Below are positions 47,226-60,634 of a DNA stretch of 64,000 bases, piece after piece. Under the pieces are notes generated by a model, which saw only the letters and a list, made by a program, of their open reading frames with translations, ran no database searches and was not told the origin of the DNA. The translations under genes were made by a program, and so were the position numbers. Each line of letters opens with the position of its first letter. The stretch's first letter is position 1. Source of the stretch: Limanda limanda (taxonomy: Eukaryota > Chordata > Actinopteri > Pleuronectiformes > Pleuronectidae); NCBI RefSeq assembly GCF_963576545.1, contig NC_083636.1, forward strand, positions 9,860,856-9,924,855. The letters run 5' to 3'.

Positions 47226-47917
47226 TGCGGAAAAGCTGAGATGATAAATAAGACAAAAGGGAAGTGAAAGCATGGAAAACAATCCAAATCAATGCGTCTT
47301 CTGAATTTGTTTTCCAATAACTGAAACTGAGCTTGAAGACAAATTACATATGACACAGAGATGTGTTACTCGGATAAATTCAACTTAAGTATTAACATCC
47401 ATTGTGTCCAAAATAGTCAATACAGGGAATTTAATATCAAATATAATATCTAGTCGACAGCGTTTAGTGTAAGTTGTTGTGGGTATCCTGTAGTTCATCC
47501 TACTTTGTATGCATCACAGTGTGTTCATTGTGGACTAAACTGTGTTTTGAGTAGTGTAACTGAGTAAAGGCTCTAAAGAGCAGCGGAGTCAACGCCATAA
47601 AAAGACAGTGGACTATAAAAGTTTCATTCACTTACTCACATAATTAGCTGCTTCTATTTCAGTCCCAGCACATTACTGTGTGTGCATATATGAGTGTGTG
47701 TGTGTGTGTGTGCATGCGTGTGTACTTGAGGTTAAGAGTGTCTGCATTTCTCTGCCTGTATATTTAGGTGTGTTTGCCGGATTTGTTTGCATATTCCACC
47801 AGAAGGTATTTGACTTTGTTGTCTGTCTGTTTAGGCTAAAGTCACCACTGGTAATATTTCAGCACTTTTAAATTTAACTTAATTATCAGGCCGGATAATA
47901 TGCATGTGTGTTTGTGT

Positions 47918-47950
<33 letters not shown>

Positions 47951-48300
47951 TGAATAGCGCTGTTGTTTTTCAGTGTTTTTGGGGTCAGTCTTGGCCTTGC
48001 CTCGGGCCATGTCAGCCAACGCTATCAGACTCAAAGAGGAGCCTCTCTTCACACGAATAATAATTAGGATACTCTGTGCCAGTTCACAAAGAAATAGACC
48101 ATCTGGGTTTGATCTTTCCAGCCTCACACAGTCCCTGCTGTCTTATTTTTGTCCGTCTGATGTGCCGCAGACTTCGACCATGCGGCAGAATTCCACTTTT
48201 TATAGACAGCAGGGCTCGTCTGCTGCCACAGCGCATTACAATCTTTGGAGAGACGTAGATGAGTCGCACTGAAGAGGGCTGTTGTCCCTAAATGGAAAAA
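47226..48300. other. Noncoding stretch with TG microsatellites
   Basis: TG runs at about 47694-47712 and 47905-47950. Nothing gene-like. Confidence 0.45.
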
Positions 48301-48308
48301 GATCAGTC

Positions 48309-48448
<140 letters not shown>

Positions 48449-48744
48449 ATTATTTCATTTTTACTTGACATGTTACAGTAGTGTCATTGTTTACCTATTT
48501 TAGGACTTCATTTTATTTATGATCTAGTTCTCAGAGCGACCATGTTGACTGTGTCTATTCTTATGAGTTTCTTTATTACTTTTTAAAATTATAGTTGTGT
48601 GGAGAAAACATCAGACACCATACTTGACATTTCGAATTGCGGGTTAAAAGGACCTTAGTAGTAAAGCAGAAATCATTTACATAACATCATTTCAGCACAG
48701 AATATAAAATATGTTATCTTTACCAATCTGGCTGGTTCAGCCTC

Positions 48745-49060
48745 TTCAAGCATCTTTGTGTGTGTGAGTACCCCTCTCTCTGGCTACCACCTCCAGCACC
48801 TCATTGGGGATTCTAAGGCATTCTCTGGCCAGATGGAATATATAATCCCTTAGGCGTATTCTGGGCCTGGTCCAGGGTCTCCTTCCAGTCAGACGTGTCT
48901 GAAAACCTCCACAGGGAGGAATCCAGGGGGCATCATAATAAGATGCCCAGACATCTTAGAGGGATCAGCTAACATGCCGTCCTTTCAAGAGGGAGTAGTA
49001 GCTCTACTCCAAGCTCTTCATGCATATCCCAAAGGCTGTCTCTGGCTTTCATGATCACAA
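48745..49060 (-). mobile_element. Decayed LINE 3' coding tail, copy 1
   Basis: Minus-strand conceptual pieces such as GHLIMMPPGFLPVEVFRH match the C-terminal tail type of fish LINE polymerases (...LRWFGH..RMPPGRLP.EVF...). Frameshifts and stops break the frame. The clade is not assignable by eye. Confidence 0.55.
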
Positions 49061-49639
49061 ATACGGTAACTGATGCAGTCGGCTCTAATCAAATAAATTA
49101 AATCTCTCGTGGTGTCCTCTCAATAAAGGCTTGCTTGTGTTTTGCCACATCGATCAGTTTTAATTTGAAGTCATTGCAGTGGGATATTCTGTTTGCATGA
49201 ACAGTAACCTAATACAGCTCTGTAACTGTTAAGAGCCAAACGTTAACACTTAGGCTGTTAACAGTGAGTTTAAATTGGGCTGGATCTAATTAATGCATCG
49301 TCTCCTCTGGGAAATCTGAATCCAGTGCAGAAGTGGTGGACGTTGCCACCTTCAATTAAAGCTACTCTATAGAGAGTTAATTGATCAATTTAAATGCATC
49401 AAAAGTGCACTGCTGGAAAAACAAACCACAAAGCAAAGGTTTGATTTCATGAAAACATTAACATTTGCAACCTTGAGCTGGCCAATGAGCAATTTGATCA
49501 TTTGCTCCCATGGATGGCAGCAGAATGGAAATATGCAAATTGCTCGCCACTTCTAGCTTTCTCTTTCTGCAGCATAGACACTGATTTGTTAGCTGTGGAG
49601 CTACAGGTCCATACTACATACATGTGGAGTTTTCACTCG

Positions 49640-50045
49640 CCATCTAGGCTGTTCGATATATCCACCTCATGAGTGATGTCATCCACCCTGTTAGCATGAG
49701 ACTCTGGATCTCGACCTCAACTGGAGTCTTCACTCTTTGACTCAGTTTGTGGATTGTACTACCAGAGGAGACTGGACCCAAAGTAGGGTGTTCCAGATGT
49801 CCCGCTCTCCAGCAATGCTCTCCAGCTCCTCCCGAGGGGTTCTAAGGAGTGTCCAGACCAGATGGGTTATGTATGATTTCTCAGACGGATTCTGGATCTG
49901 CCTCAGGATATCCTCCCATTTGGGCGTGTCCTGACCTCCAATGGAAGGCGCCCAGGAGTCATCCTAATCAAATGTCCAAACCACCTCAACTGGCTATTTT
50001 CTGAGCTGTCTCTGGATGTCCGAACTCCTCACCTCTCTCTAAAGC
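49640..50045 (-). mobile_element. Decayed LINE 3' coding tail, copy 2
   Basis: The minus strand encodes SQLRWFGHLIRMTPGRLPLE before stops appear, the same tail as copy 1 and in better condition. Both copies lie in the same orientation about 1 kb apart. Further LINE-like text may extend to about 50350. Confidence 0.65.
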
Positions 50046-50610
50046 TGAGCCTGATATATAAATTAGACAACTTTCAAATGCACAAAGTGGTTGAATTAGA
50101 AGGAAGAAGGTGTTAAGTTACTGAAAAGAAATTGCCAGCTCTCCACAAAGGAGCTAGAGCTCATCTTTTGCAGTTAAATAAGTTCTCTCTGCCTTCTCTC
50201 ACCTCGTCAAACATCCGGTTGGCACAAGCATCAATAAATTAATTATTGCGTCTAAGCCATTCATCTGTATTCCTGCCATGCGTCTTCTCATTTAGCTCCT
50301 CTAAAGACAATTCCCTGCTGTAAACCTCAACCTCCACCCTCTCCAAGAGGTCTCAACTGCAGAGGCTGGTTTGGAAGCATGGGCATTCATATGTGGACAG
50401 GTACTTTAGCAGTTTAGGTCAGTCCTCTATTCCATTTACTGTATTTTTTATGCATCAAGGTACAGACAATAACAATTTGTAGACTTAGACAATGTATGGA
50501 GAGCCGGAGATGGTGGGGAGCGCTCGGATTGGCTTGATTTGGTTGGGGCAGTGTGCAGTAAATCACTGACAGAGAAAAAAATACTTGTTTACGGTACAAA
50601 CATGCACGAG

Positions 50611-50760
50611 GTGTCTGCCCTGGGCTTGGTGGTGCTGTGGCCGGGCTGTGCGCCCTCTGGCCTGGGCAGTGGAGCTGTGCATGGCTCCCTAGGTGTCTGC
50701 CCCGGGCTTGGTGGCCAGGCTGTGCACCCTTTGGACCGGGCAGTGGAGTTGTGCATGTGG
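50611..50760 (+). repeat. Two-copy tandem duplication (82-bp period)
   Basis: Units start 'gtgtctgccc' at 50611 and 50693 and share 'gggcttggtgg', 'gggcagtggagctgtgcat' with several differences. GC-rich against its surroundings. Confidence 0.8.
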
Positions 50761-51071
50761 AGATTGAGCGTGAGCCTTAGCAGAGAAATCCTTTGTGGAG
50801 TGACCAGATCACTTTTGATCTTTTGGCTGTAGAATTAGCTATTTGGTAAATGATTTTTCAGAACCTTAGAATATCAGGAGTAATGCCCTTGAATATGATC
50901 TTGTATGAAGAAGCAAAGATTTCCAGAATGCACTGTATATATACACGTCATGCGTCGTGGGTTGATCGGAGAGCTATCGGATTTCAAGTCACCTTGTAAT
51001 CCATCTTGAACGTTGCTTCGGTGCCTCTACACGTTATAAATACATTTGTCTCTCAAGGATGTAACAACATC

Positions 51072-51240
51072 GGGGCAGGTGTGGCTCAGGGGGAAGAGCA
51101 GTCGTCCTCCAACCAGAAGGTGGCTTTAATCCCAGCCCATGCCAAGGTTACCTTGTGCAAGGTGCTGAACCCTGAATGGCCCCTCGTATATGATGACTGC
51201 ACTAATTGGAAGTCGCTTTAGATAAAAGCGTCAATGACAT
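51072..51240 (+). mobile_element. tRNA-derived SINE
   Basis: An A-box-like TGGCTCAGGGGG (51082-51093) and a B-box-like GGCTTTAATCCC (51122-51133) are spaced as in tRNA genes. The common fish SINE body follows ('gtgctgaaccctgaatggcccc', 'gtcgctttagataaaagcgtc'). It is not a functional tRNA gene, since the acceptor and anticodon arms do not form. Confidence 0.8.
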
Positions 51241-53140
51241 GTTTGTAACATCAGAGAGTGGTCTGTGGAATCAACACAGTCTGTCCCACGTTATAATGGC
51301 ATCTTAAATTGCTAAGGCCTCTAGTATATTTAAGATTGCTATCAACCTGCTTTAGGTGCAGCATGAAACAGGGCCCCCCCCCCAAAAAAGGCTTGTATAC
51401 TATCATTTTATTTTCTCTTTGAGATTATGTATCTTTTGTTATCACGTCTTCAAAGCCCATTTAATCCTTTGCCTACCTTTTGGACGTGCACTGTGCAGAC
51501 CTATAAACTTAATCTTGATTTTATCTGGATACAAGACTCTTGAATCAAGAGGAAATTGGTAAATGTGGTCTGAGGCCTCATCTCAAAGTGTGAATATATG
51601 GAATAGACTGATATGTGCAAAATCAACACTATGTAGTATGTAAAATAGAAATTCTACACACTCAAGTCTGCACAAACTATAGCCGAGTGCTGTTTAAATT
51701 AAGTTTTTGTGCATCAAATGGCGTTAAGGTTATAAAAGTGGGTGTACTCCTTGCAGTCGACATGTCGCATGTTGAAATACTTTGCATAGCTGCTGCCAAA
51801 TAGCCGGAATCTCTGTTAACCTGGCAAATGGAGGTGAAAACATTTGAATGTGTCTTTTCGGGACAGTGATGTCCTCGCCGAGACCTCTCGCCTCTGATTG
51901 ATAGAAGCTGCTGGAGCCTACCCCAGTCCGCCACTGGATAAAACTGGATCAGTGTGACAGTGATGGTGTTTTATGATGCCAATAAGATGCGCTCTGCTTC
52001 TCTGCCTCTCTCTCTGCTATAAACGTCGACACTCAGAGACTTGGTAATGGACTGGGCTGGTACTTGTAAAGCCGGAACACGCTCGCTTTTAAGAAATGGG
52101 ATCCCAGTGTCTCTCTGTCTCTCTCTCTGGTTAGAGATGAGTGGGGTTTAACTATTTTGCTGCTTTTTTGTGATTGTACATTTTATGATTCCACATGCTG
52201 ACCTAAAAATATAGCTCTTTTTTCTCTCTCTCTCTGCCACATCTCTCAGATGCATTATGAATAATGGATCGCATTTATATCCTGCTTGACTATTTCCATC
52301 TCCCAAGGGCTTCAAGTGTGTAGTGTGCCAGCGCATGTGTGGATCTGCGTATTTTACGTGAGACACATTTATGAAGATATCCAGATTAACATTGTTCTTC
52401 CATTCTCTGAGTGCATTAGCAACTTCTTGTGAAGCCGACCGTTGAACTCCAAGTCATTCCAAGTGTTCATTTTGGTTGAATGGTTCCCCACAATGGAGCA
52501 ATGTCCTCTCCCTGTGAAATGCATGTTTACAGAGAAACTGTGGACAAAATGAAATCATGAAAAATTTGACTCCATCAACATGATTTGTGTGAATACCTGG
52601 GGAAATCAGTGATAACTAGTCGAGAAAACACTGACCATACATTTAAATGGAAAGTAATATTCTGAAATAAACCTGATTGAGACAATTGTCTGAAGAAGAC
52701 ATTGTCATGTAAAAATATTTTTTTGTGTCGAGATGTCCTATAGAAAAGCTCTTCGGTGTGATGTGGAAGAATATCAATGAAGCCCTATATAGCTGCTTTA
52801 TCGGGAGATCCTCTGTCGGACATGTCTGAAAATGGCTTTTACATTTTTGGCGAGGGGGGATGGGAAACCCTGGATAGAGAATTAGATGTACAGTCATGTA
52901 TTATGTATCTGAAGGTATTCATGTTCACCCCACAGAGGAAGATATGGAATTAAATTAAAAAGATTGTCTGGTAGACTTATCAGCAGATGTTTATCTCATG
53001 GTGTTGTAAATTGAGAAAGAATTAAAGACTGTAGAGGTGGAGGTTTGGATATTTGGGCGTTGGCAGCAGGGCATTGAGATCTGAATAAACGCTGCGTATA
53101 GAAGCACTGTATGTGTGCATGAATGGATGAATGTGATTTA
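51241..53140. other. Noncoding stretch
   Basis: No gene or repeat recognised with confidence. Short CT runs at about 52005 and 52110-52130. Confidence 0.4.
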
Positions 53141-53144
53141 AGAT

Positions 53145-53480
53145 ATTATAAGATAAGATAGTTCTTTGTTAGTCCCACAATGGGGAAATTAGCAGTAGTA
53201 GTACAGAAGCAAGAGTCAAAGTGTAAGGAATATTAAGAAAAAATGTATATAGAAAAATATGATTGTAGTTAAACTAGTATACAGTGTAAAGACAGGAAGA
53301 AATATGTGCATTGTGCCCATGAGCCGTTGATATTGCACAGACGGATGAATATAGCACAGTGAATATTGCACAGTGGAGACTGTGAAAGTGTCAAAGTGCA
53401 GTAGGTAGTGGTGGTGAATGTTGTTTTTAATGGAGCAGAGTTGCTTGTACAGTCTTACTGCTGCAAAATAAATGCTCAGG
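53145..53480 (+). repeat. LINE-type 3'-end repeat ('gttagtcccacaatggggaaatt')
   Basis: Text like 'agataagatagttctttgttagtcccacaatggggaaatt' followed by 'atattgcacag' units is a very common fish LINE/SINE tail ('actttattgatcccaca...gggaaatt'). Confidence 0.65.
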
Positions 53481-53663
53481 GCGAGCGAGAGCCGCTGCAA
53501 CAGGCCCCCACTAGGGAGGCCCCAGCTAGGGAGGCGCCATATTTTTTACTGTATAGAGCTTTGAGTTGTTGATAAGACTGGAAAAGAGCTATATAGTCTA
53601 TTTCAACACTTTCTTTGAATAATTAATGGATCTTGATTACAAAAAAGTAGGAATGTGTAGAGC

Positions 53664-53780
53664 ACTGATATGCATGAGTGGGTGCAATTTGGTGTAGATC
53701 CAAATAAATATATCTGGATTGAGTTGATTTAAATGTGATTGCATAAGGGAGCCTTGGTTGTAGAAATGTATTCCGAGTGC
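53664..53780 (+). repeat. Dispersed repeat, relative of 15889-16180
   Basis: Shares 'gtgcaatttggtgtagatccaaataaa' and 'ttgcataagggagccttgg' with the copy at 16.0 kb. Confidence 0.6.
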
Positions 53781-54394
53781 CATTCACGTTTTGGATTGTT
53801 AATTGGGGTTTGATTTTCTATCAGCATCAAGGAAATTAATCCTCTGACACAACTAAAATATGAGTAGTTAACGTGACTGATACGGATAAAGACAAAGCAC
53901 CATTTACAGAAACGCAGACTCAACAGGAAATTTGATGGAGGAAAAAAACATCACCAAATTGATCTGACCATTCAAACAGTCTTCAAAGTATCTCTAGTGT
54001 TTGATTAACCTCTCCGCTGGGATGCCCTCTGTAATCTCAAGTGGATCATTTAAATCTATTTCAGTTCTGTTTGCATTTGCAAGCAGTTTGCTCTTTCTGT
54101 GCAGCCACCACGGACAAAATAAGAAAACTGTGCAACAAAACTGTTGAGTTTGTGAACGATGCCACAGCACTTTGGTTAAAACTAAATCCTGATGTTATTC
54201 CTCTTGTTACCCTGAAAGCAGCAGTGGACGGTTTCCCCATTACCAGCTGACAGTATTGGGACATCAAGTTTTCTCTTTGCATTAGAGAGAAAACTTCAAA
54301 TGTACAGAGCTTTGGAACGAGCTGTCATACATTATAGCTTCTGGATTTTCTGAAGTATGGATTAAAGATGGAAAAATCTGATGAGAACACACAA

Positions 54395-54627
54395 ACACAC
54401 GAACACAGACATACACACACACACAGATTTCCTGGAGACTTACTCTAACCTTAACCATAGTTACTACTTGCCTAACCCAGACCTAAACCTATAATTGTAA
54501 CCCTCAAACTGCACTTTGAAAAGGGATCAGAAAATGAGGACCGGACAAAATGTCCACACTTTCCCAAATTGTCCTCACGCCATACATTGTAGGCTCAAAA
54601 TGGTCCTCACAAAATTATCTGCACAAG

Positions 54628-54667
<40 letters not shown>
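54395..54667 (-). repeat. CA-flanked dispersed repeat, relative of 21655-21955
   Basis: CA runs flank 'actctaaccttaaccatag...cctaacccagacctaaacc' and 'tgaggaccgg...tggtcctcaca' text, the reverse of the copy at 21.7 kb. The CA run is at 54631-54667. Confidence 0.6.
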
Positions 54668-54670
<3 letters not shown>

Positions 54671-54689
54671 ACTTCAGGCTTATGGGCCA

Positions 54690-54738
54690 GTCTATGACAT
54701 GGCAGTGTATGGGCTCAGTACACTGCCATGTCATAGAC
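54690..54738. other. Perfect 20-bp inverted repeat with 9-base loop
   Basis: The left arm 54690-54709 and right arm 54719-54738 are exact reverse complements around TGGGCTCAG. It lies right after the CA-flanked repeat. Confidence 0.9.
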
Positions 54739-57025
54739 AGTATTGGTTATGTCAAAGGGACCTTCAATCACCAGGCTTGTGTTTGCTGCAGAGAACACAC
54801 CGTGAGCATCACTGGGGAAATAACACACCCATCTACAAATCCCACCTAATCCCAATACTTCCACGCCACTACTTTTCATTCTCGCGTTCTCCGCAACGCT
54901 GGGAGAGAAGCGCCTGTCAAAACATCCTGACAAGGTAATGAAAACAGCCAGTGTGTTAACTTACACAGCGATAATTAGGTTCTTAAGTGATGCAGGCAAT
55001 AAGCAGGCTGTCAGGTGCTGTAACAGGCCTTTTGGCAGCCATGTTGAAGGTTTACAACTAAAACAAGTGCCTTATTATGTTTGCAAATGTGCAACTTAAA
55101 CATTTCAACTCATACACATGCCTGGAATTTAATGGTTCTATTTTTTGCCCACGGTGCATCCGGCATTTGCTTATCAAACAGTTGTCTGTCCTTCATACAA
55201 TCTTCAAAGCAGATGTAGATGACAGATGTTCCTGTCACCCATCAATCTACACCATTTGAGTCACTGGTATTAAAGTTGTATACTGCGTTAGTCTGGTTAA
55301 AGCAGCCTTATCTCTGAGCTTGTGTTCTTGAGATGATATTTTTGCATTTCCTCACTTCCCTTTTGTTGTATTTATCCACATCAATGGTTGTGGTTTAATT
55401 TATCCACCCTCTGAAATTTCAACCACATCTTTAGAAACTTAATTTAAGTATATTTTGTTGCTGATGTCTGTCTCTAGGATATTGACAGAGATGGGAAAGT
55501 CACTTGAAAATTGGAAATTTTGAATTCATTGAATTCAAGGCTTATGTAAACTAATTAAATACAGATCAAATACATAATTTATCTGATTAAAGATTAAATG
55601 AATAATTCACTATTTTATTTGTATTTAAAATATATTCTGCCCCAATATAATTGAAGTGAATGGAGGTTAGTATGTAAACTTGTTTGATATTCATTGGTAT
55701 TAATGTGTTTTTCTCCTGTAAAAACAGGAAACCAAATAACTGTTTCTCCCTGCTGTTTCTATTTGAAGCTAATCACCCGCTGGCTCTAGCATCATATCTA
55801 CTGCATTTATAGGATAAAAAAAAATCAAGTAAGCACATTTGTTTAAAAACAATTACCTTTAAAATGTTGTGAATCTCTCTTCTAGTCAAAAAGTAGCAGT
55901 GGTTGAAGAGGGCAAAATTGTCTGGTTATTTTTTTTATTGGCGAATATTACTCAAAATCCAACAAAAACATCCAGCGTCATTAGAACATACCCGCCTGTA
56001 CACAAATGTATACAGGTTCACTCAAATATTTCCTCTACACTTATGTGATTGTTCACAGTTCTTCAGCCTTTCAATATTTGCTAAAGAACACGTTGAAGGA
56101 AGTATTATTAGTAAAAGTATTTCCTGAAGAGTTCTATGGATTGGCCCTTGTTTCTGGAAGGAGACAGGGCTGTTGAACCTTTTGAATATTATTCTATTTC
56201 TTGAAGTACCACAAATTTAATCTCCACTGTATCCGGGGTGAGGCAGGAGACCTGGTTTCTGAGACAAAAACAAAAACTTTATTAAATGTTTACTGTCTTC
56301 CAGTCTCTCACCATGTCACTCACCACTTGGATGCACTGCGCTCAGTACAGATTGGAGTGACTGCCAAAACTAGCTCGCAGGCTTTCCTTCATTTTGTGTC
56401 ACTGAGGAGAAATCTGTTTCGGTGCAACTTTTGTCAAATACAGTGATGGAAATATCCCCATACATGAGGGAGCACTCAACAGTGATGTGTTGTCCTGAGT
56501 CAAGCAGGCATGACTGAGGTCATCTTTCAAATCAAAATTGTATTGTAAGGTGGCAAAATACCACAAATTGGATGCATTTGTCATTCACTTACAAACCACT
56601 CCACGAAATCTCACCACTTTAAAATGAGGTCTGTCATAACTCATTGCTGGAAAACTAGCTTTTCCGACTTATTCACAGCAACAGAAAAAAGCAGAGCAAC
56701 ATTATGAATGTAGCACGTAACCTTTACATGTTTTTGATTATAGCACATCCACAGCGGTGTCAGCCTGTATCATCAAAAGCACCAAAATAATCTTGTGACC
56801 TTTCCAAGTTGGCCTCTTTGTCTGTCTTCTAGGTGTATGACAAATCTTTTACATCTTGAGATATTTCTATTCTGTCTGCTTTGCTTCCGTTGCCTTTTAG
56901 AAGCGTCATCAATATGCCCACTTGCTCACGCTGAATCCTGTGGATAATCACATATATCAAATGCTCACTTGGACATTAGGTTGGGGTGTAGTGTTTGGGG
57001 GTGTAGAGTCCACAAAACACTTTAG
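54739..57025. other. Noncoding stretch
   Basis: Nothing recognised apart from ordinary AT-rich DNA. Confidence 0.4.
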
Positions 57026-57029
57026 GAGT

Positions 57030-57330
57030 TCCAGGGGTAAACAGTGTTGCAGCCAAAGAAAGCTCTTCTTCAGACGTAAATAAACAACAACAAAATATAG
57101 CATGGCTTAAAACACGGTGTAAATTACGCTTTTTTGAGTCGAATATGAATGTCGTGGCTTACAGACATTTGGATGACACCAAACGAGCAGTATGGAGGGA
57201 TGCTATGTTTTTTCAGTTTTTTTTTTTTTTTTACCTCTGAAGAAGAGGCCCTTTTCACTTCAGTTGCATTAGATTTGGCTGCAACATTATTTACCCCTTA
57301 GACTCATAAAGTGTTTTGTGGACTCAAACA
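57030..57330 (+). repeat. Dispersed repeat, copy B
   Basis: Shares 'gcttacagacatttggatgacacc...gagcagtatggaggg' and 'cattagatttggctgcaac' with copy A at 34255-34545. A T run of about 17 lies inside (57215-57232). Confidence 0.7.
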
Positions 57331-57961
57331 CTGAATTGAATACCTCTCTTAATAAGGGAGTTAGTTTAGTAAAAGATACAGTATTTTTTTGAGTAGTAAT
57401 CAAGACTAGACTAAATACATACCATTAACCATTTACCAAGAAAAAAGAGAGAGAATAAGAAAGGTCATACCATCGCAGTATCTTCAGAATAGCTTTGAGG
57501 TGCCTCGTTGGCCCCAGTGGTTTGAAAAATCCAGATGGTCAAAATGCTGTATTTTACTGTACATACATATAATCTGAAAGATGGCTGATGGAAAACAGGG
57601 TCACGAGTACAGAGCAGTAAATGAAGGGCACAGCCATGTTTGCAGTTGTGTCAAATAAGGCAGGCAGAGACTAAACAGTACCTTACTGTGGAGGATGCAG
57701 TGGGAGTTATTTGGAGCTCAACCTGTTTCAAACAATGTGTGCCTGCAACAAACTGGGCCCTGCTGGTGTTCTCTGTTAGTGCTGTGCCAGTCTGCCGTTA
57801 CTCACTGCCTCTCGAGTATAAAGTTTGTGGGTTTGTTTACTCCAAGCGTTAACATTGTAGCAGCCTCTGTTCATCACCAGAGCTCAAGCTGTAGAGCACA
57901 AATTAGCTGCCTGGCACAGTTAAAGCAAACCAATGAATTGTTTAAATTGTTTGAACACATG

Positions 57962-58620
57962 TAGCTGCTGCCTTTTATCATCTAAGAAATATTGCAAGAG
58001 CAAGACCTTACATCACTCTGGAAGATGCCAAAAAGTTTACTCATGCTTTTTACACCTTCTCGCCTGGACTACTGTAATGCACTCAATTCAGGGTTACCTA
58101 AAAAATCCATAGATCAGCTCTGGCTTGTACAGAATTCAGCAGCCAGGGTTTTAACGAGAAAAAGGAAAAGAGATCACATTACTCAGGTTTTAGCATCTTT
58201 ACACAGGATTGATTTTAAGTCTTACAGAAGTCTCATACATTTGTGATTGTTTATCTGAGTATGTTCCTAACCGTCCCCTCAGGTCTTTAACCACGGGCTT
58301 GCTAAATATCTACTACAATAAGTTTGGGGAAGCAGCTTTCTATTTTTATGCATCAAAGGTTTGGAACAAACTCCAAGCACACATCAGACAAGCTACTTCT
58401 TTTGATAGTTTTAAGAAACAATTCAAGATTTAGTTCTATGATTTTTCTTTGAATTCATTTCACACCTTTTTTTTTATACTTATTTTATACCTTTGTTAAG
58501 TTTAGTTTTTTTTCTTGGTCTTGTTGAGCTTATTTCATGTCTTTGATTTTATTGTAAAGTACTTTGAGCTGCATTTTATGTTTCCAAGGTGCTGTAAAAA
58601 GTTTATTATTATTATTATCA
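57962..58620 (+). mobile_element. 5'-truncated LINE (CR1/L2-like), broken ORF plus 3' tail
   Basis: The plus strand encodes the C-terminal part of a LINE polymerase: [18 protein letters not shown], then after a frameshift near 58050 [20 protein letters not shown] and [20 protein letters not shown], then after a second defect near 58210 EYVPNRPLRSLTTGLL and FYASKVWNKLQAHIRQ. These are conserved blocks after the reverse transcriptase domain in CR1/L2-type elements. The catalytic domain is absent (5' truncation). The 3' end reads 'gtaaagtactttgagctgc...aagtttattattattatta', with a TTA microsatellite tail typical of this group. The copy is dead. Confidence 0.85.
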
Positions 58621-58887
58621 ATAAACTAAACTAATTAATGTGGCTACCGTGTAAGTTACCCATGGCATGTAGCATGGCTCTAATGATGGCCATTGTACAT
58701 TTTAGTCAAAAATGAAAAACTGCATCCCTGCAACTATTGGCTGCTTTATTGTCATGACAGCTACAAACATTTATGTTCCCTAAAAGATGAACTGCAATAA
58801 TAAACAATCCTTCATCTGTTGCCACAATTAGTCCAAATACCTGCAAAGCTTAGCAACAAAATGCTAAACTGGAATGGCAATCAGTAG

Positions 58888-58915
58888 AGTTTATACCACC
58901 GCCAAGGCCCAACAG
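58888..58915 (-). repeat. Terminal fragment of the 16-kb repeat family
   Basis: 'gtttataccaccgccaaggcc' is the reverse of the ending seen near 16160. Confidence 0.5.
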
Positions 58916-60630
58916 GTTTGATTTTTTCCCCCTCAATTACTTATTTTAACATTAGGCCACTTCTTCTCCTTCACTTAACAAGCCGGACCAAAAAGGTGAA
59001 TTTCTTTCTCACAGCTAAAAATGGAATGGAATCTTCTCGGACAGAACTCTCATGCTACGTGTCCCATTTAATTCAGGGGTTGGGAACCTGCTTCGTATCA
59101 AAAGTCATTTCAATTTTTATATCATCCTTTGAGGGCCATAGTCAATTATTGAACACATATATCACATTAACCTCTCTAATGCCATGGCTGGACCTGCTTC
59201 CCTTTATAAAGGTGTCTAATGTCAGATGGTAGTGATGATGATACGCTCTGCTGACTTTAGCCAAAACAACTTAACCATCGGTGATGTCTTACATGGCTTA
59301 CAAATACATCAGTGCCTCCCTCAGCACTGGGAGAGACATGGCTGGGACTGGTTTGTTGTGAGACTTCACTGGTTGTTTCAGGTGGAAACAGCCAGCCATC
59401 AGCGTTTGATGCAGCCTGCTCCTCTCTGCAGAGTACAAACCCAAAGACCAAACAGACTGACTATGTGCCGACGCATTTCATCAAGGAAGTGAAATTAGAC
59501 TTTGAAAAAAAAAATTGATATCCAATGCTGTTTGTTTATTCACTTTAACTAATGATCCTGTTGGCCTCAGTCCTGGACCTCGATACCCACTACTCCCAGA
59601 GAGCGTTTGGCCACATTTCACAACACACTTCAGAGACTGCCTAACATTATCAAAGAAGCTCTCAACCACGGCGGATTATTCCCTATTATTTCCTCAAAGA
59701 GAATATAAAATCAGCTCTGTGGAATCTTGCAGTGGGCATAGTCATCTCTGTTAGTGCATCTCTCAGTGCTCAGTCTAATTCATGTGCGACAGGTCTTTTT
59801 CTGTCCTCTCTTAATTGTGTCCCTCAGCCCTGACTCTGCCCCGCTGGGTAATGAGAAGAAAAACATGGGTTTGATGTTTTTACATCATCACATGAGACAG
59901 CCTTATCATATACAGATATTACTTTTATAGCAATTAAAAGGTAAGATTCGGGCTTTTCTCCGTCCCTCACCCTCATTCAACCCCCCCATTACATATCAAG
60001 CGTCCCAAGTTAACTTCAAAGTTAATATTTTAACTTATATCATTTTATCAGTAACAGGAATATATTTATAATCAGCACTATTTTTAATAGTGGATGTACA
60101 TCAAAAAGGCCTGATAAAACCAACATTTAAAAGTAAAACTGTGTTGCATTGTCTAGTCTAATTTCCCTTCACCTTCCTCTGCTGGAGTCTAAACTGCGGC
60201 ACAGAGAGACATGTTTCTTGAACAAACAGTGCATACCTATCGTCCCATTAGCAACAAGCTAACAAACATGTGAACTGATTTGTACTACACTATAATATTT
60301 AACTGAGTTCAAGGTTAATGGTTTTGTCAAACAAGCTTTTTCTTTCAATTTTTTAGAAATGTCCCAGATTTTATTTAATCTGTGGTCAAAGTGAATACTC
60401 CAACATCAATGACTGACGGGTACAGTCAGTTTACAAAGGAATCTTTGGCCCTGCACTCCTCCTCTCAGCAGACTCTTGGAAATAATCAATTCAGAGTTGC
60501 ATTTCATCTCCATAAATATTGATTTCAGCCCGAGACACTGGGATTTCATTCATGTTTGCTTAAATACAGCAAATCCACTAGTCCACAGCAGTTCTACTGA
60601 CTCTGCATCTCATTTGTCTTCACATAGGAT
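58916..60630. other. Noncoding stretch
   Basis: Open frames here (59226-59518) share no motif with a known family. Confidence 0.4.
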
Positions 60631-60634
60631 CAAT

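Noticed and set aside
54041..54250. 69-residue plus frame (DKIRKLCNKTVEFVND...)
   Set aside because: Looks protein-like but has no recognised motif and no clear splice context.
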